A stretch of 64,000 nt of DNA from Toxorhynchites rutilus septentrionalis (Eukaryota > Arthropoda > Insecta > Diptera > Culicidae), in the NCBI RefSeq assembly GCF_029784135.1, contig NC_073746.1, forward strand, positions 259,446,994 through 259,510,993. Direction: 5' to 3'. The stretch's first letter is position 1, and the number at the start of each line of letters is the position of its first letter. Below the pieces are notes generated by a model. That model was not told the origin of the DNA. It did no database searches and worked only from the letters and a program-made list of their open reading frames with translations. Shown one piece after another: positions 10,904-21,869 of the stretch. The position numbers were made by a program, and so were the translations under genes.

Positions 10904-12103
10904 AGCCTACCGCAAGGCTCCTGCCTAAGCCCCCTCTTGTACAGTTTTTACGTCAATGATATGGATGATTGTCTAACTAGAGACTGCACGCTGAGACAAC
11001 TTGCAGACGATGGAGTTATTTCCATCACGGGTACTAATCCCGTCGTTCTGCAAAAGTCGTCGCAAGATACCCTGAACAATCTGTTGACGTGGGCCCGCAA
11101 GCTGGGTATCGAATTCTCTACGGAGAAAACTGAAATGGTCGTTTTTTCTAGGAAGCACGAACCCGCCCAATTCCAGCTTCAACTATCCGGCAAAACGATC
11201 CAACACTCTATGGTTTTCAAATACCTGGGTGTATATTTTGATTCTAAGTGTACCTGGGGGAGACACATTGCGTGTTTGAATCAGAAAGGCCAGCAAAGAA
11301 TCAATTTTCTCCAAACAATAACCGGAACATGGTGGGGCACCCATCCAGGAGACCTCATTCAGCTGTACAAAACAACGATATTATCAGTGTTAGAATATGG
11401 CAGTTTTTGCTTCCGATCAGCTGCCAGGATTCATATTCTCAAGCTGGAGAGAATACAATATCGTTGCTTGCATATAGCCATGGGGTGTTTGCATTCGACA
11501 CATACGATGAGTCTCGAAGTTTTGGCAGGAGTACCCCCACTTACTTTTCAGTTCACAGAATTATCTAACAGATTTCTCATCCGTTGCAAGATCATGAATC
11601 CATTGGTGATTGATAACTTCGAAAATCTACTCCAGCTGACTTCTCAGTCAAGTTTTATGTATTTATACCATGAGTACCTTACCCACGACGTGCACCCTTC
11701 AACAGGCGGCATCTCCAACCAAGTTTGCTTCCCATACTTTTGCAATTCCTCTGTCAATTTTGATCTTTCCATGATACAAAAAAATCTATGGAATCCCAGA
11801 TCATCTACGATCCAATGTTATTCCGTCGATATTTTCGGAAAAATATGGGAAAGTTAGATCTGATAAACGGTTCATGGGCTCGCAGCAAACAATCTTTGTG
11901 ATTGTGGCGATGGCTTCCACGACATCGAGCATGTTGTCTGGTCGTGTATCCGGTTCCATGCTGCCCGCTCTCAGCTTTCCAGAGCATTGAGGGCACTAGG
12001 CAGACAATCGGATATCCCCGTCCGGGATATCTTAGGTAGCCGTGATCCTGATCTTCTGCTTCATCTATACCTGTTCCTCAGAAACGCCGATGTCAACGTT
12101 TAA
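10904..12103 (+). pseudogene. I-like non-LTR retrotransposon ORF2, 3' part
   Basis: This is the C-terminal half of a LINE polyprotein. The reverse transcriptase enters at the LPQGSCLSPLL motif and has LADDG at the catalytic position, KTEMVVFSRK, and the thumb FKYLGVYFDSKCTWGRHI. The frame is open to a TAG at 11855-11857, is broken over about 30 bases, and resumes in the same frame from 11888. There it gives a C-terminal Cys/His motif, CDCGDGFHDIEHVVWSC, and a tail ending LFLRNADVNV before TAA at 12101. Elements of the I group normally have an RNase H domain between thumb and finger. I see none, so it was probably lost by deletion near 11800-11890. The Y-to-L change in the catalytic box and the stops show it is inactive. 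Confidence 0.85.
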
Positions 12104-12620
12104 TGATGTTTCCTCCGTTGTATCCCTGTATCATATCCCTCCTATCCAATCGATAAACTTCTACTTAGTCGCGGCAATACATACACATACTCTTTACAGA
12201 TACACAGGTCGAAAATTGTGCAGGCCAGGCCACTGATCATTCAACAAGAGCCAAAGGTTGTACCGCTCATGACAACTCTACACGAGCTGAAGATTGTACC
12301 GCCCAGTGACCATTCTACCCTGGATTCCTCGAGTCAAGAGAGATGCACCACGATTGATATGGGGTACAGACTAGGGGGGCGTCGCTGATCAATGGTCAGT
12401 TGCACCACAATAGGAAGTATCCCGTGTCGGCCACACATACATAGTACTGGAGACTGCAACATCCCAATTATGAGAATCTTTGTAATACTAACCTCGAGCC
12501 AACCGCGAGTAATCGGTTACATATTACTAACATAGTTGTAAGACAAAAATTGTCAAAATATTGAACTCCCGGCCCCGACAGGCTAACGCCACATGTGCCT
12601 TAATAAAATATATATTTTGG
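10904..12620 (+). mobile_element. 5'-truncated I-like LINE copy with 3' UTR
   Basis: The element comprises the ORF2 remnant plus a 3' UTR from 12104. The UTR contains ACTCCCGGCCCCGACAGGC near 12565 and ends in a TTAATAAAAT stretch around 12600, typical of the simple A-rich tail of such elements. The UTR motif AACCGCGAGTAATCGGTT at about 12500 recurs at about 14097, inside the palindromic element, suggesting a second UTR fragment there. The first approximately 340 bases are duplicated at 6510. Confidence 0.75.
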
Positions 12621-13894
12621 GGAAAAAATGAAGCTTGGTAAAAAATAAAATAACACCAAACACATCCGTGAAGGGGAAAACATGAATATAGCAAATAAAA
12701 TTACCATGGACAATTACCAAACGGCAGGCTGCTGACGATGTTGGTCTACCATTGTGTCAAACAAGTTTTCCTCAAAATATTGCGTACTAAATGTGCTGAC
12801 ATTTTTGGTATTAACTTTGCTAATTTTATGCCTCAACCATCGTATTCACCCGGTATGCTGCTTTTCGGCTTTTATCTATCAACGAAGTTGAAGATAACAA
12901 AGAACTGACAATGTTTTGCATGTGATGAAATGAAAATAGAATCGCTGAAGGAACTAAACGCCGAAACGCTAACGCTACTCGAAAAAAATCATCATTCGTC
13001 AATATCAATGCTAACCATTCATAAATAAAATATCTCGTTACCTTTCCGACGAAATCCAAATGTCATTGAAAATTGTAATTGGTTGAATATTATGCCCTCC
13101 CTATTGGAATACATGTTGATATGAACGTTATGACGTTAATTCAATCCCTCGAAACCATATTCCCGGTGCTCGTGTGTACAAAAGCGCTTACCTTTTCTAC
13201 CGCTGGAATTAAACTCGTACGATCAAGTCTCTCGGAAAACGAATATTTACCTAAATATCACTACTTAACTGCGTTAATTAATATTCGCGCATCAACGATA
13301 ATTCTCGGTAGATGTTTGGCGGATGTGACCCGATGCCAGACGCGTATCCATGTGCAGGCGTGGATATATTGAACCATATTGTTAAACACAGCGGAATCCA
13401 CGAAATTGCCGAACGATATGCATTCCGCTACATGATTGTGATAGCTCGGATTTATATTCGAGAAATGGATTTCGCATTCCACATTTCCTACCCAGCACCT
13501 GATGATGAAACATCGTCTGGGAGTGATGGAATGTTTGCGAAGTGGTGGCACAACTTCCATTCTCGTTTTGATATTGCTATTTATTGAACGAGAATTTACA
13601 GCCACAATTAATTTACAAATGCAATTTGGGAGCGAATTTGCGTTCCTCTCGCACATGGCATTATAATGCTTTTCATTCCATTGCCTTCGGTATTGATAAT
13701 CAACCTGATATCATGCTTTGTTTGCTATTAATTGGCCCCAAAGAGGAAAAGTACGCTCACACGACACCTGTGTGTGATATTTCATATGCAAATTATATTT
13801 ATCCTATTTGTTTTTTTTTTCGCCTTTTGTCAGAAATCAGAGCACAGTCTGATGAACTGATGCACCGAATTCAGTGCAAATATTTGTTAATGCT
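12621..13894. other. Unique-looking sequence without a recognised gene
   Basis: Base composition is more balanced than in the flanking repeats. Overlapping open frames of 90-130 codons occur on both strands at 13079-13656, but none matches a family I know, and the overlap on opposite strands argues against real coding. There is no similarity to other parts of the window. This is probably host intergenic or intronic DNA. Confidence 0.4.
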
Positions 13895-14765
13895 GCCATT
13901 CCATGCCAAACCGATTTAGTGGTTCTCAGATTTTCGTCAAGAGTTGAAATTTTGTTCTTTATCGCAAAACATTAGACCCTTTTTTATTTTTTTATTTGGG
14001 TGCCCATTTCCATTTTAGGATGGTCTGAAAAATCAATTTGTCCCACTTTTCCCCAAAAATGACTTTTTGTAAAAATTCATATTCAACTCGAGTCAACCGC
14101 GAGTAATCGGTTTTCTACCTTATTAACCATGGAATTAGAAAATTGTTTACATATAGTTGTAAAAATATAGTTAAGAAATCGGCTTCTTAAAACGGTAACT
14201 GAGTCTGTAAAAATAAACGAATTATTGAAAAAAATCATAACACATCGACATATTAAATTGAAGCCAATAAGCTAAAAATATCACACTTGCGGGAAGATTG
14301 GATTCTAGACCAAAACATGTTAAACTTGTAAAATAATAACTCAAAAACTGTTATTTTTAGTTACCTCTCTGATTTTCGGATCCATTTTGTAAGAAAAAAA
14401 TCCTCAGCTTTCCAGAAAAAAGATTAAAAAATATAGCGCCCTCTATCTTTAAACGAGAAACTAACTCAATCAATAATTACAAAAACTAAAAACCAAATTT
14501 TACGCAAATCTAATATTTTTTCGAAAAAATTAACTCATAAGCTTCGATTTGATATATCGATCATCTGAATTGGTCCAGTAGTTCAAAAGTGAATTTTTGT
14601 AATGGAAAAAAAGTAGAAATTGTTTTTTAGAATTATCGGTTAACTTTAAACAACCATATCTCAAAAACGAAAAAAAATACGGGTCTAATGTTTTGCGATA
14701 AAGAACAAAATTTACACTTTTTACGAAAATCTGAGAATCACTATATCGGTTTGGCATGGAATGGC
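13895..14765. mobile_element. Foldback element bounded by GCCATTCCATGCC inverted repeats
   Basis: The left end GCCATTCCATGCCAAACCGA is mirrored at the right end (…GGTTTGGCATGGAATGGC). The inner arms also pair: TTCTCAGATTTTCGT, GTTCTTTATCGCAAAACATTA and others are found in reverse complement. No transposase is present, so it is a non-autonomous palindromic element of 871 bp. Partial copies of its arms are at 28138-28275, 44870-45508, 49030-49700 and 63560-64000. A short LINE 3' UTR fragment appears to sit inside the left arm. Confidence 0.7.
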
Positions 14766-15280
14766 TGAATGTGAAAATATTTACAAAATGGAAGAAAAAG
14801 CATTGCGAAAATTTTATTATCCTCAGGTTGATTGCCATCTCTACCCCAAAATTAATGGAAATTATAAGTTGTAAAAAATTTTTTGCATCTTGTTGAGACT
14901 TATGTACACCTGGAGAAAATGAATATAGGATTGGTCGACACGGAATAAACTTTTCCAACTGGAGGCTGACAACTCAGCAAAAATATTTAGACTCTAATTG
15001 AACAAAAATAACGATAAATTAAGATGAGTAGCGCTAAAAACTCTAGTGGAGTAAGAAAAGTGTTGTCTTCAAATATAAAAATTGTAAGGGGTTGTATCTA
15101 GGACACGACCGCATATTTTCGACGTAGAACTAAGCAATTATATTATGCAATCCACTTGTTTACCGCTTCGAAATATTATTTTAGAATACATCGAAATTTT
15201 TGTAATAAATTATGTTCTCCGTTACAAATAAAATTGATGAACGTCTTTTTACGTTTGGTATGATGCCTAGGACTACCAAA
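14766..15280. other. AT-rich non-coding stretch with a hairpin motif
   Basis: No gene is seen. The stretch 15060-15230 is one diverged copy of the repeat also found at 18440-18600, including the paired hairpin reported separately. Confidence 0.4.
15086..15136 (+). repeat. Double-hairpin motif, copy 1
   Basis: Stem one pairs GGTTGTATC with GACACGACC around a 3-base loop. It is followed 10-15 bases later by a half-decayed GACGTAG..CTA palindrome. It is one of five copies in the window, and the stem is kept by G-T or compensating pairs. Confidence 0.6.
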
Positions 15281-15281
15281 A

Positions 15282-15312
<31 letters not shown>

Positions 15313-15313
15313 T
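15281..15313. repeat. (ATT)n microsatellite
   Basis: Eleven consecutive ATT units are read directly from the sequence, flanked by AT-rich DNA. Confidence 0.95.
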
Positions 15314-15844
15314 ATTCATCATTTGACATCAAGGTCTTTATGAAACTTACTACATAAATTAAAATGGACACGCGGAAAATAAACGTTGACGAAATGTACA
15401 AGTAGACACATTAAAATCAAACAAATTGTATGCTACATGAAGACGTCTACAAACAAAATTAATTGGATCGTGTGAGCCATATCGGGTATTCCTGCGTGTA
15501 GCATGGATAATTTGCCTAGATCGCAGAACTCGTTCAGGTGCATATATGCGCATGCTCAGAACTGTCAATTTTAGCCCGTAGGATTTTCGCTCCGAATACA
15601 GCTTGATTGATAGCACGCCGAATTTGAAGGAGTTCAATATGCAACAGCGCGCATCGATCCTCATAAGGTGGGAGATATGTGAACGGAATTGTCAAACAAT
15701 CATTGTATTTTACATTTCCCTCTGAAATTATTGCACATCTTTACATGTTTACGTAGTTCTCGAACCGTGAAAGTTCATTCACCTCTAGTATCTGAAATGA
15801 TGATTTTCCCAGGCTTCTCAGTTGAAAAGTAAGTTTTAGGGAAA

Positions 15845-16180
15845 CATATTCCGGTCTGCACAACGACAAGCGAGTACAAAAGTACTCAACACAAAAAATA
15901 CGACCAACTTGCGTGTATTTTCAAAGTGGATTCCCCCAGGGTCATTAATTCTGAAGTCCGTGCTAGGGAAACACAGCTCGGTGGGTACAAAAATACCCCC
16001 GACTTGCATGTTTTGACAAAGCGGATTCCCCCAGGCACATTGATTTTGAAGCTCGTGTTAGGGAAACACAGCTCGGTGGGAATAAAAATACTCCCGACTT
16101 GCATGTATAATTGCAGAACGGATTTGCACAGGTACATCGATTTTAAAGTCTGTGTTGGAGAAACCGTAAATCGGGCCAAT
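15845..16180. repeat. Tandem repeat, approximately 95-bp unit, 3-4 copies
   Basis: Units begin near 15906, 16001 and 16096 at GACTTGCATG or its variants. Each contains GGATTCCCCCAGG, a TTGATTTTGAAG stretch, and TAGGGAAACACAGCTCGGTGGG. A degenerate earlier unit lies upstream. The array is followed at about 16175 by CCAATCAAAAC, which recurs after a related block at 21595. Open frames on both strands run through the array because 95 bp is not a multiple of three and stops happen to be absent. I do not regard them as genes. Confidence 0.8.
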
Positions 16181-16359
16181 CAAAACTTGGCAGTTATGGC
16201 GTTTAGATAACGCTTGACATTTTACAGTTATTCAACTGTTCATCTCATGAAAACTATTTTATTAATTGTAATAGACGTGTAGAAATATTTCCTATCATTT
16301 GATGCAAACATCTTTCCGATCTGTTTATAAATGTTCAAGCTATAAGCTTTCGAAATACG

Positions 16360-16615
16360 GGTAGGCACACAAATCGGCAGAACAAATGTATGGGGATAAA
16401 AGAAGTTCTTCCAGTTCACATGAATTTAAACCGTTTAGATATTAGCGAATTGTAATGTATCAAACAAATCTTAGAGAATCTCCGATTCGATTGATTTGCA
16501 AATCATGATAATTCGTTCACAGTGAAAATAGTTATTAACGTTAACTTTATTTCATAAAAACGTGACCTGTGTTCTGATTTGACACCCTTCCTGAAAGACG
16601 TAGTTCTACGTTAAA
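16360..16615. repeat. Dispersed repeat R1, copy 1
   Basis: This is similar along its length to 19742-20000, and at its end to 3341-3515 and its duplicate. Shared landmarks are GAACAAATGTAT, AATTTAAACC, TAACTTTATTTCATAAAAAC and GTGACCTGT..TCTGATTTG, closing with GACGTAGTTCTACGT. No terminal repeats and no coding content are seen. Confidence 0.65.
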
Positions 16616-16674
16616 AACTAGAAGTGGGTTATATCTTTGATATAACCGCAAGGTAGACGTAGGACTAACGTTGA
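16613..16674 (+). repeat. Double-hairpin motif, copy 2
   Basis: The perfect 9-bp stem GGTTATATC/GATATAACC has a 3-base loop, then CGCAAGGTA and a second palindromic stem GACGTAG..CTAACGT. This is the best preserved copy. Confidence 0.7.
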
Positions 16675-16679
16675 CTCAG

Positions 16680-17870
16680 CAATAAATAAGCAACAAGCAT
16701 ATAAATCTTAAACATTTCATCTTTCGAATAAAGTGATTATCATACCTCTTCGTGTAGCCGGGAAAGAATTATTAACGCTCAAATGGGGAATCGATTCCTC
16801 CTCGGAAATACCCAGCGCAAATAACACCCACTTTCCAAGCCTTGACAATTGGAATCATCGTTGATCCGGCGCAGGATTATTAACACTTGAGAAGGAATGG
16901 ATTTCTCCTCGGAATTACACAGCAAAAATTAGAGCCCCTTCCCAACTATTCCAACTTCCCAATAACGACGATCGATTGCAGCATTCGTCAACAAATAATT
17001 TTATAACGCTGCTTTCATAAATGTGATTTATTCGATATGTCATATAATATCCACATCGATAATATCCACTACACCATATCACATCGTATTCTTCACTATC
17101 AAATCCGTAGTCAATGGGACCCTTCAGTATCGAATTACCATCGATATCTCGGTTTTCGCTAAATGCTCCGTTAGGTCTGACTGCAAAATAGAAATGGAAT
17201 TGTAAAACGACAAACGGGAGAAAGAGATGTTGAAGGTTGAAAGGGGATTGGCAGAAAACTTCTGCATTTTATCTTTCGAATAATGTGATTATTACACCAC
17301 TTCGTTTTGCCTGAAAGAAATTATAAATGCTCAAAGGAGGAATCTAGTCCTCCGAAGAAGTATCCAGCGCAAATTAGATTCGACTATCGATTGCGGCATT
17401 CGTACACAAATAATTTTGTAACGCAGCTTTAATCAAAGTTTTTTTTTTTTTTTTGATATGGTGAAATATTCAACTGCAGAAGATAAATGGAATTGGAAAA
17501 GTAGAGCATGATGCATAGGCGTCTGAGTGCGGCCATCCTCATACACATTGCCGCATCAACTGAATGGATTTCCAGAGCGTATGCGAGTTTATATACGGTT
17601 TCAACAACCTGTTTTCTAAGCAATTTTAAAGCTATTGAAACAAGTTTTCGGCTCAATAATTAACAATCATATAGTTCGTGGGCATTTTGTCTTTCGAATG
17701 AAATGGTTATCATTCGTTCAGCCGGAAAAGAGGTATTAACATTCAAAACCTTGCAGTCCAGCGCCACTCTCGTTTTCGAAACATTGAACTTACACCCCGG
17801 TACAGAAATTAAAGACGTAGTCCTACGTCAAAAATTCACCGTTTCACCGTTTTGTAGAGGTGGTCATTTT
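16680..17870. other. Diverged internal repeats of the H1-associated block
   Basis: Three related pieces near 16720-16940, 17268-17430 and 17688-17829 share a TCTTTCGAAT..TGATTAT start, a CCGG(A)AAG..TTA(T)TAA segment and CCAGCGC. A fourth is at 26771-26910. One contains an (T)14 run at 17439. No gene is supported. Confidence 0.5.
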
Positions 17871-18310
17871 GGATTTGATTTTTTTAATAAATAACTTTGT
17901 TATATATCAAGCCCTTTCATTTGATACTCATATTGATGAGGTTTTAAAAAAAATATATTGCGCCATTTTGGATTTGCATTTTTTTTTAAATGAATGTGAA
18001 CTTCTAATCAAGCCCGTTATTTGATACCCATATTGATGGAATTCTGAGAAAATATGTGATCCGCCATTTTGGAGCGGCCGCCATCTTGGATTTACATTTT
18101 TCATCAATAACTGTATTCCAACCTTTTTATTTGATACCCATATTGATGGGGTTTTGGATAAACCCATATTAATGAGATTTTGAGAAAATATGTATTCCGC
18201 CATTTTGTAGCGGCCGCCATCTTGGATTTTCAAGGTCATGGAATACGTAATTTTATAATGACTACAAAGATAAAGCTGTGTTTCAAATTTCATATCAATC
18301 GGTCAACAGT
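17870..18310. repeat. Degenerate tandem repeat with GGCCGCCATCTTGGAT units
   Basis: Units of roughly 90-115 bp share GATACCCATATTGATG, a TTGAGAAAATATGT segment, CGCCATTTTG and CGGCCGCCATCTTGGATTT. The same unit fills the TIR element at 37167-39418. Apparent open frames through it come from the repeat. Confidence 0.75.
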
Positions 18311-18439
18311 TATCGAAATATTTTTTTCATATCTATATTCAGGAATTGCCTTCAATTCACGCAACAAAATCGTTTTTATGTCTTCAATGTTGTCAAAACG
18401 AGTCCCATGAAGCGGTAACTTGAGTTTCGGAAATAGGAA

Positions 18440-18502
18440 AAAATAGTAGGAGGTTGTGTTCAAGACACGACCGCATTATTGACGTAGATCTACGTTGTAG
18501 TT
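18440..18502 (+). repeat. Double-hairpin motif, copy 3
   Basis: Stem GGTTGTGTT/GACACGACC, then the palindrome GACGTAGATCTACGTTG at 18481. The downstream 100 bases resemble those downstream of copy 1. Confidence 0.65.
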
Positions 18503-18599
18503 TAATTCAAGTCGCTTCTTTATAGCTGCGGACATTATTTTATAATGCTACGAAAATTTTGAAATAACCATTCTACCAGTTTTGTCGCCCTGAAATGTT

Positions 18600-19740
18600 T
18601 TTTTTATTGTAGAATCATTTGACGATAATTGTCTGATAATTCATTCTTGTGCTCGCAGAACAATACATGCGCAGCTGTAATCCTTAGTGGAGAAAGTGGA
18701 GTAACTTGGTAATAATTTGTTGGTACACAACCTTAACACCTGCTTCACCATAGCGTCAGTTCAATGCATTGATGCAATGTCAAAGGTACCAACGAAGCCT
18801 TTATGATGACAGAAAACAAACAATGTCAACTGCTTGGAAAAAGGCTGAATATTTGTCTCAGCAGATATTCATTACTAAAACCCTAGCGTGAATAATTCCC
18901 TACCGCTATATCCCCTCCTTGTTTATATTTGTCATTACAAATGGGGTTTCAGCGTAGCGAAGATGCACTTTTTTTATGTATGGGTTATGAAGCACGCACG
19001 TACATACACACAAATATCCATATATTTATGGCTAAATATACACATACTTATCTCTGTTTTGCACTCTTCTCAACAGAAGTCCTTTCTGTTACTATTGCCA
19101 GTCTAGATTAGCTTAGCTGTCATTCTTTGTGGAGAAAGTTTTCCTACCGTCATGGGAAACCAAATAACTGACAAAATTCCAGAACATTTATTTTCTTGGT
19201 GAGCTGACGATAGCCTAGCTTGATAATTCCCCACACAATTGTGTAGCTCAAAACATTAATGCAATGGCGTCAGTTTGATGCAATGATTGCAATGCCAGAG
19301 ACATCAGCGATTGAGTAATTTGGAAACGAAGACATCTGATGACGCAAAACAAGGAAGAACAAGCGATATTCATTGCTTTGAATACAGAACGATACTGCAA
19401 GTTTGCCTTCCTTCCTTGCTTGATACTTCTAACTTCTTCAGTTCATTCGTCTGTAACCTTCAAAAATGCCCTTAGAATACTTTACTTGTGCATAATATTA
19501 CTTCTCCACCGCCATTGCCTTGGAGAAAGGCATTCGATCCCTCGCCGTCCAGCTCGCCCAGCAACGGTGTTGTTCAGTCGGTGTCCTCACGAAGATTGAA
19601 GTTTGCCTCAGCAAGATCCGCTGTTTATACTCTAGCCAAATATTCCATTTCGTTCTTTTTCTTTTCCTTTGTTCACGGAAACTTTACATCTTACGATTTC
19701 CCCTTCGTTACTCGTCGATATGTTGATCGTTATTGACAGC
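18600..19740. other. Repeat-derived non-coding stretch
   Basis: Two diverged copies of one sequence lie at 18640-18830 and 19115-19360 (GTGGAGAAAGT, GCGTCAGTT..ATGCAATG, ATGACGCAAAAC/ATGACAGAAAAC). The GC-richer part at 19500-19700 has overlapping short frames but nothing recognisable. Confidence 0.45.
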
Positions 19741-19741
19741 T

Positions 19742-20000
19742 CTGTTCGGGAAAGCACGCAAATGGACAGAACAAATGTATAGAGAAATGGGAATTCTTCC
19801 AATTTTCATCAATTTAAACCATATACAGACTATGGGATTGTAATGTATAGCATAATCTTGAGGAATTCCCGATTCGTTTGGTATGTAAATCGCCAGAATC
19901 CGTTCGCGGCAAAATAATTATTAACGTTAACTTTATTTCATAAAAACGTGACCTGTTTTCTGATTTGGCACCCTTAATGAAAGACGTAGTTCTACGTCAA
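19742..20000. repeat. Dispersed repeat R1, copy 2
   Basis: This is the second copy of the repeat at 16360-16615 in the same orientation, closing with a perfect 16-base palindrome GACGTAGTTCTACGTC at 19983-19998. Confidence 0.65.
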
Positions 20001-20377
20001 AAGTCACGCGGAGTCATATCTGGAGAGTACGGTACTTGCCAATTGTGATTTTATATTTGAAATACCAAACATATATCAAAAATTCTTTAGTGTTGGTTCT
20101 ATAAAAAAAACTACGAACGATATAAAAACCGACGCGGTAAGTCCTACTTTCTTCATCAAGCAACCACTGTCGTTCAGTCACTAGCTGGTTGACTAATGAA
20201 TCGGGAATGAGGGGATTGTATTTTGTTCCACCAGCACTATTATTCTACATTTCTTAACCCTATCAATCTATCTTTTCACAACGAATGGAAAAAATATCAA
20301 AGTGTATGTTTGTGACGCAAAAAATACAAAAGCACTCTCCTCCAGACGGCATGAAAATCAATGCGGTGCTTTAACCG

Positions 20378-20440
20378 AAAAACTGGGAGTGGGTTATATC
20401 TGTGGTTTAACAACAAGATTGACGTAGTACTATCGTTGAT
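20378..20440 (+). repeat. Double-hairpin motif, copy 4 (decayed)
   Basis: GGTTATATC is paired with a mutated GGTTTAACA arm, then GACGTAGTACTATCGTTG. The following bases to about 20505 (ATTTGTTTGAAGTTG..GAATCAATT..ATGAATGAATGAAT) match those after copy 5, which ties this motif to the H1 fragments. Confidence 0.55.
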
Positions 20441-21110
20441 TTTGTGATCATTTGTTTGAAGTTGAATCCGAATCAATTCTCAATGAATGAATGAATAGAT
20501 ATTTCGGGGAATTAGAAAACGAGAGCGTTACGTTGGAGGCACAAAGTTCTGAGCCTCAATACCTCTTTGTCGCCTAAATGAAATTACATGATTATCACTT
20601 CATTCGAATTATAAAATGCCTCCGAGTTACATACCTTGCAAGTAAACTATTGATAGAGTCGAATGAACTGAAAAAGTTTGAAGTCTCTACAATTCACGAC
20701 AACAACAATAAATTATTGAAATCACCAAAATCTAAAAATATGGGTAACTGCTTGAAATTTCATTTCAGTCATGATTGATATGCGACTGATGCAAGGCACG
20801 GCTAGCAAAGCAAGATTGTTGTTCGCTCTGTGTACAACGCCATCGAACAATTTGTTTGTAGCGGAGGCAAAATATTCACCAAATTGACGCAAAATTGGTG
20901 CAAACATTATTCTCCGCTTTCTCATATTTGTCCTATACATAATACATAATACATTGCTTGTCGCTAATGCTCAAACGAAAATCACAAAACAAAATATATG
21001 TGAAAATTTGGAAAACAAACCAGAGGCGTATGTATTAGGTCGCAATATTATATTATAAATAGAAAACAAAATAAACTCTTTCCCTTCAACGATATTCCAA
21101 GTTCTAAGCA
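20441..21110. other. Non-coding stretch 3' of the H1 fragment
   Basis: The first 65 bases are shared with 24845-24910. The remainder shows only short frames. No gene is recognised. Confidence 0.4.
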
Positions 21111-21121
21111 GAACTGGCAGA

Positions 21122-21405
21122 TTATTTTTCAGCGGCTTTGACATCTTTTCGGTTCCTCCTCTCAACGCTCGACGCCCGCCGACAATCAATGCCGACTCGA
21201 TGACCACCAAACGAAAAGAGTTGAGCGCGTGCGTGTGTGTGTGGTGACTGTCTTCGAAGCGGAAACCGTTTTTGATGCTGGTCCTTTTTGGTCGCCTTCT
21301 TAGTGGTACCATTTTTCTCTCCGGTGGATTCGATTTTGGTCTTAGGGGGAATCTTAAACGAATCTGACGCACCAATGCCGTTTGATCGCACAAACAGGTT
21401 TTTGA
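21122..21405 (-). pseudogene. Histone H1 fragment A
   Basis: On the minus strand, starting near 21405, the frame reads LFVRSNGIGASDSFKIPPK, then TKIESTGEKNGTTKKATKK. This corresponds to the end of the winged-helix domain of linker histone H1 (family form LVQ.KGTGASGSFK) followed by the Lys-rich tail (KAKKESTG). The tail then degenerates into a (GT)n-like stretch near 21230. The rest of the globular domain is absent: similarity stops at the palindromic sequence near 21410-21450. H1 binds linker DNA at the nucleosome. This is a non-functional piece. Confidence 0.65.
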
Positions 21406-21409
21406 TGAG

Positions 21410-21750
21410 TAATGAAAGACGTAATGTAATGAAAGACGTAGTTCTACGTCAAAAAACTGCCTCATTGTGTGTATTGAATCGATAGCACGAAAATGGTTCT
21501 CCGGTGGGAACGTGCCCCTGGACACTCGAATTTGCAAGTTCACATAGAAAGAGTTTCTCCTTTTATTCGGTATAATTTGAGGAGCACAAGTTGAACCAAT
21601 CAAAACGTAACATTTAGCGCGTTTACATTATGCTTGGAATATTAAAATAATTCAATTGATTTTCCAAAAAAAAAAATAATTTTGTCTATAGTGATAGATG
21701 AAATATTTGCAATCAAATGATGCGAACATCTTTGCAATCTATCATGAAAT
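21410..21750. other. Repeat sequence upstream of H1 fragment A
   Basis: This holds GAAAGACGTAATGTAATGAAAGACGTAGTTCTACGTC (the 16-base palindrome at 21435-21450), CCAATCAAAAC near 21598 and TCAAATGATGC at 21714, which also follow the 95-bp array near 16.2 kb. On the minus strand this is 5' of the H1 fragment, so CCAAT could be a decayed promoter box. Confidence 0.4.
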
Positions 21751-21751
21751 G

Positions 21752-21869
21752 GTCGAGTCTAGGGAGTACCTAGACGATTCAGCTGAGAGATAATAATTAA
21801 TTTTCATTTTAATCCGCTCAACGCACTCCGAGTGACGTTTCACGCATTGGATGAGGCAGGTCACATTGC
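21752..21869. repeat. Local direct repeat, left copy
   Basis: This closely matches 23133-23258. It includes CCTAGACGATTCAG, TTTTAATCCGCTCAACGCAC and GTGACGTTTCACGCATTGGA. The copies are separated by about 1.26 kb. Confidence 0.85.

Larger units (their letters stand above)
6855..11242. repeat. Tandem segmental duplication, copy B (4388 bp)
   Basis: This is the second copy of the unit at 2461-6848, in the same orientation. Its left junction lacks the upstream half of the hAT relic. On its right it runs on into the rest of the LINE, which shows that the LINE right end is the original context and that copy A is the one cut short there. The spacer AACAGT at 6849-6854 repeats bases found a few positions downstream (ATATAACAGTG), typical of a templated filler at an end-joined break. 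Confidence 0.95.

Noticed and set aside
13261..13656. 131-codon minus-strand frame with plus-strand frames opposite
   Set aside because: Opposite-strand overlap and no family features. Not supported as a gene.
15845..16180. CRISPR array
   Set aside because: The repeats are 95 bp long, contiguous and diverged, without unique spacers, and the genome is eukaryotic.
15886..16210. Paired 94- and 97-codon frames on opposite strands
   Set aside because: Both run through the 95-bp tandem array and reflect its repeated sequence.
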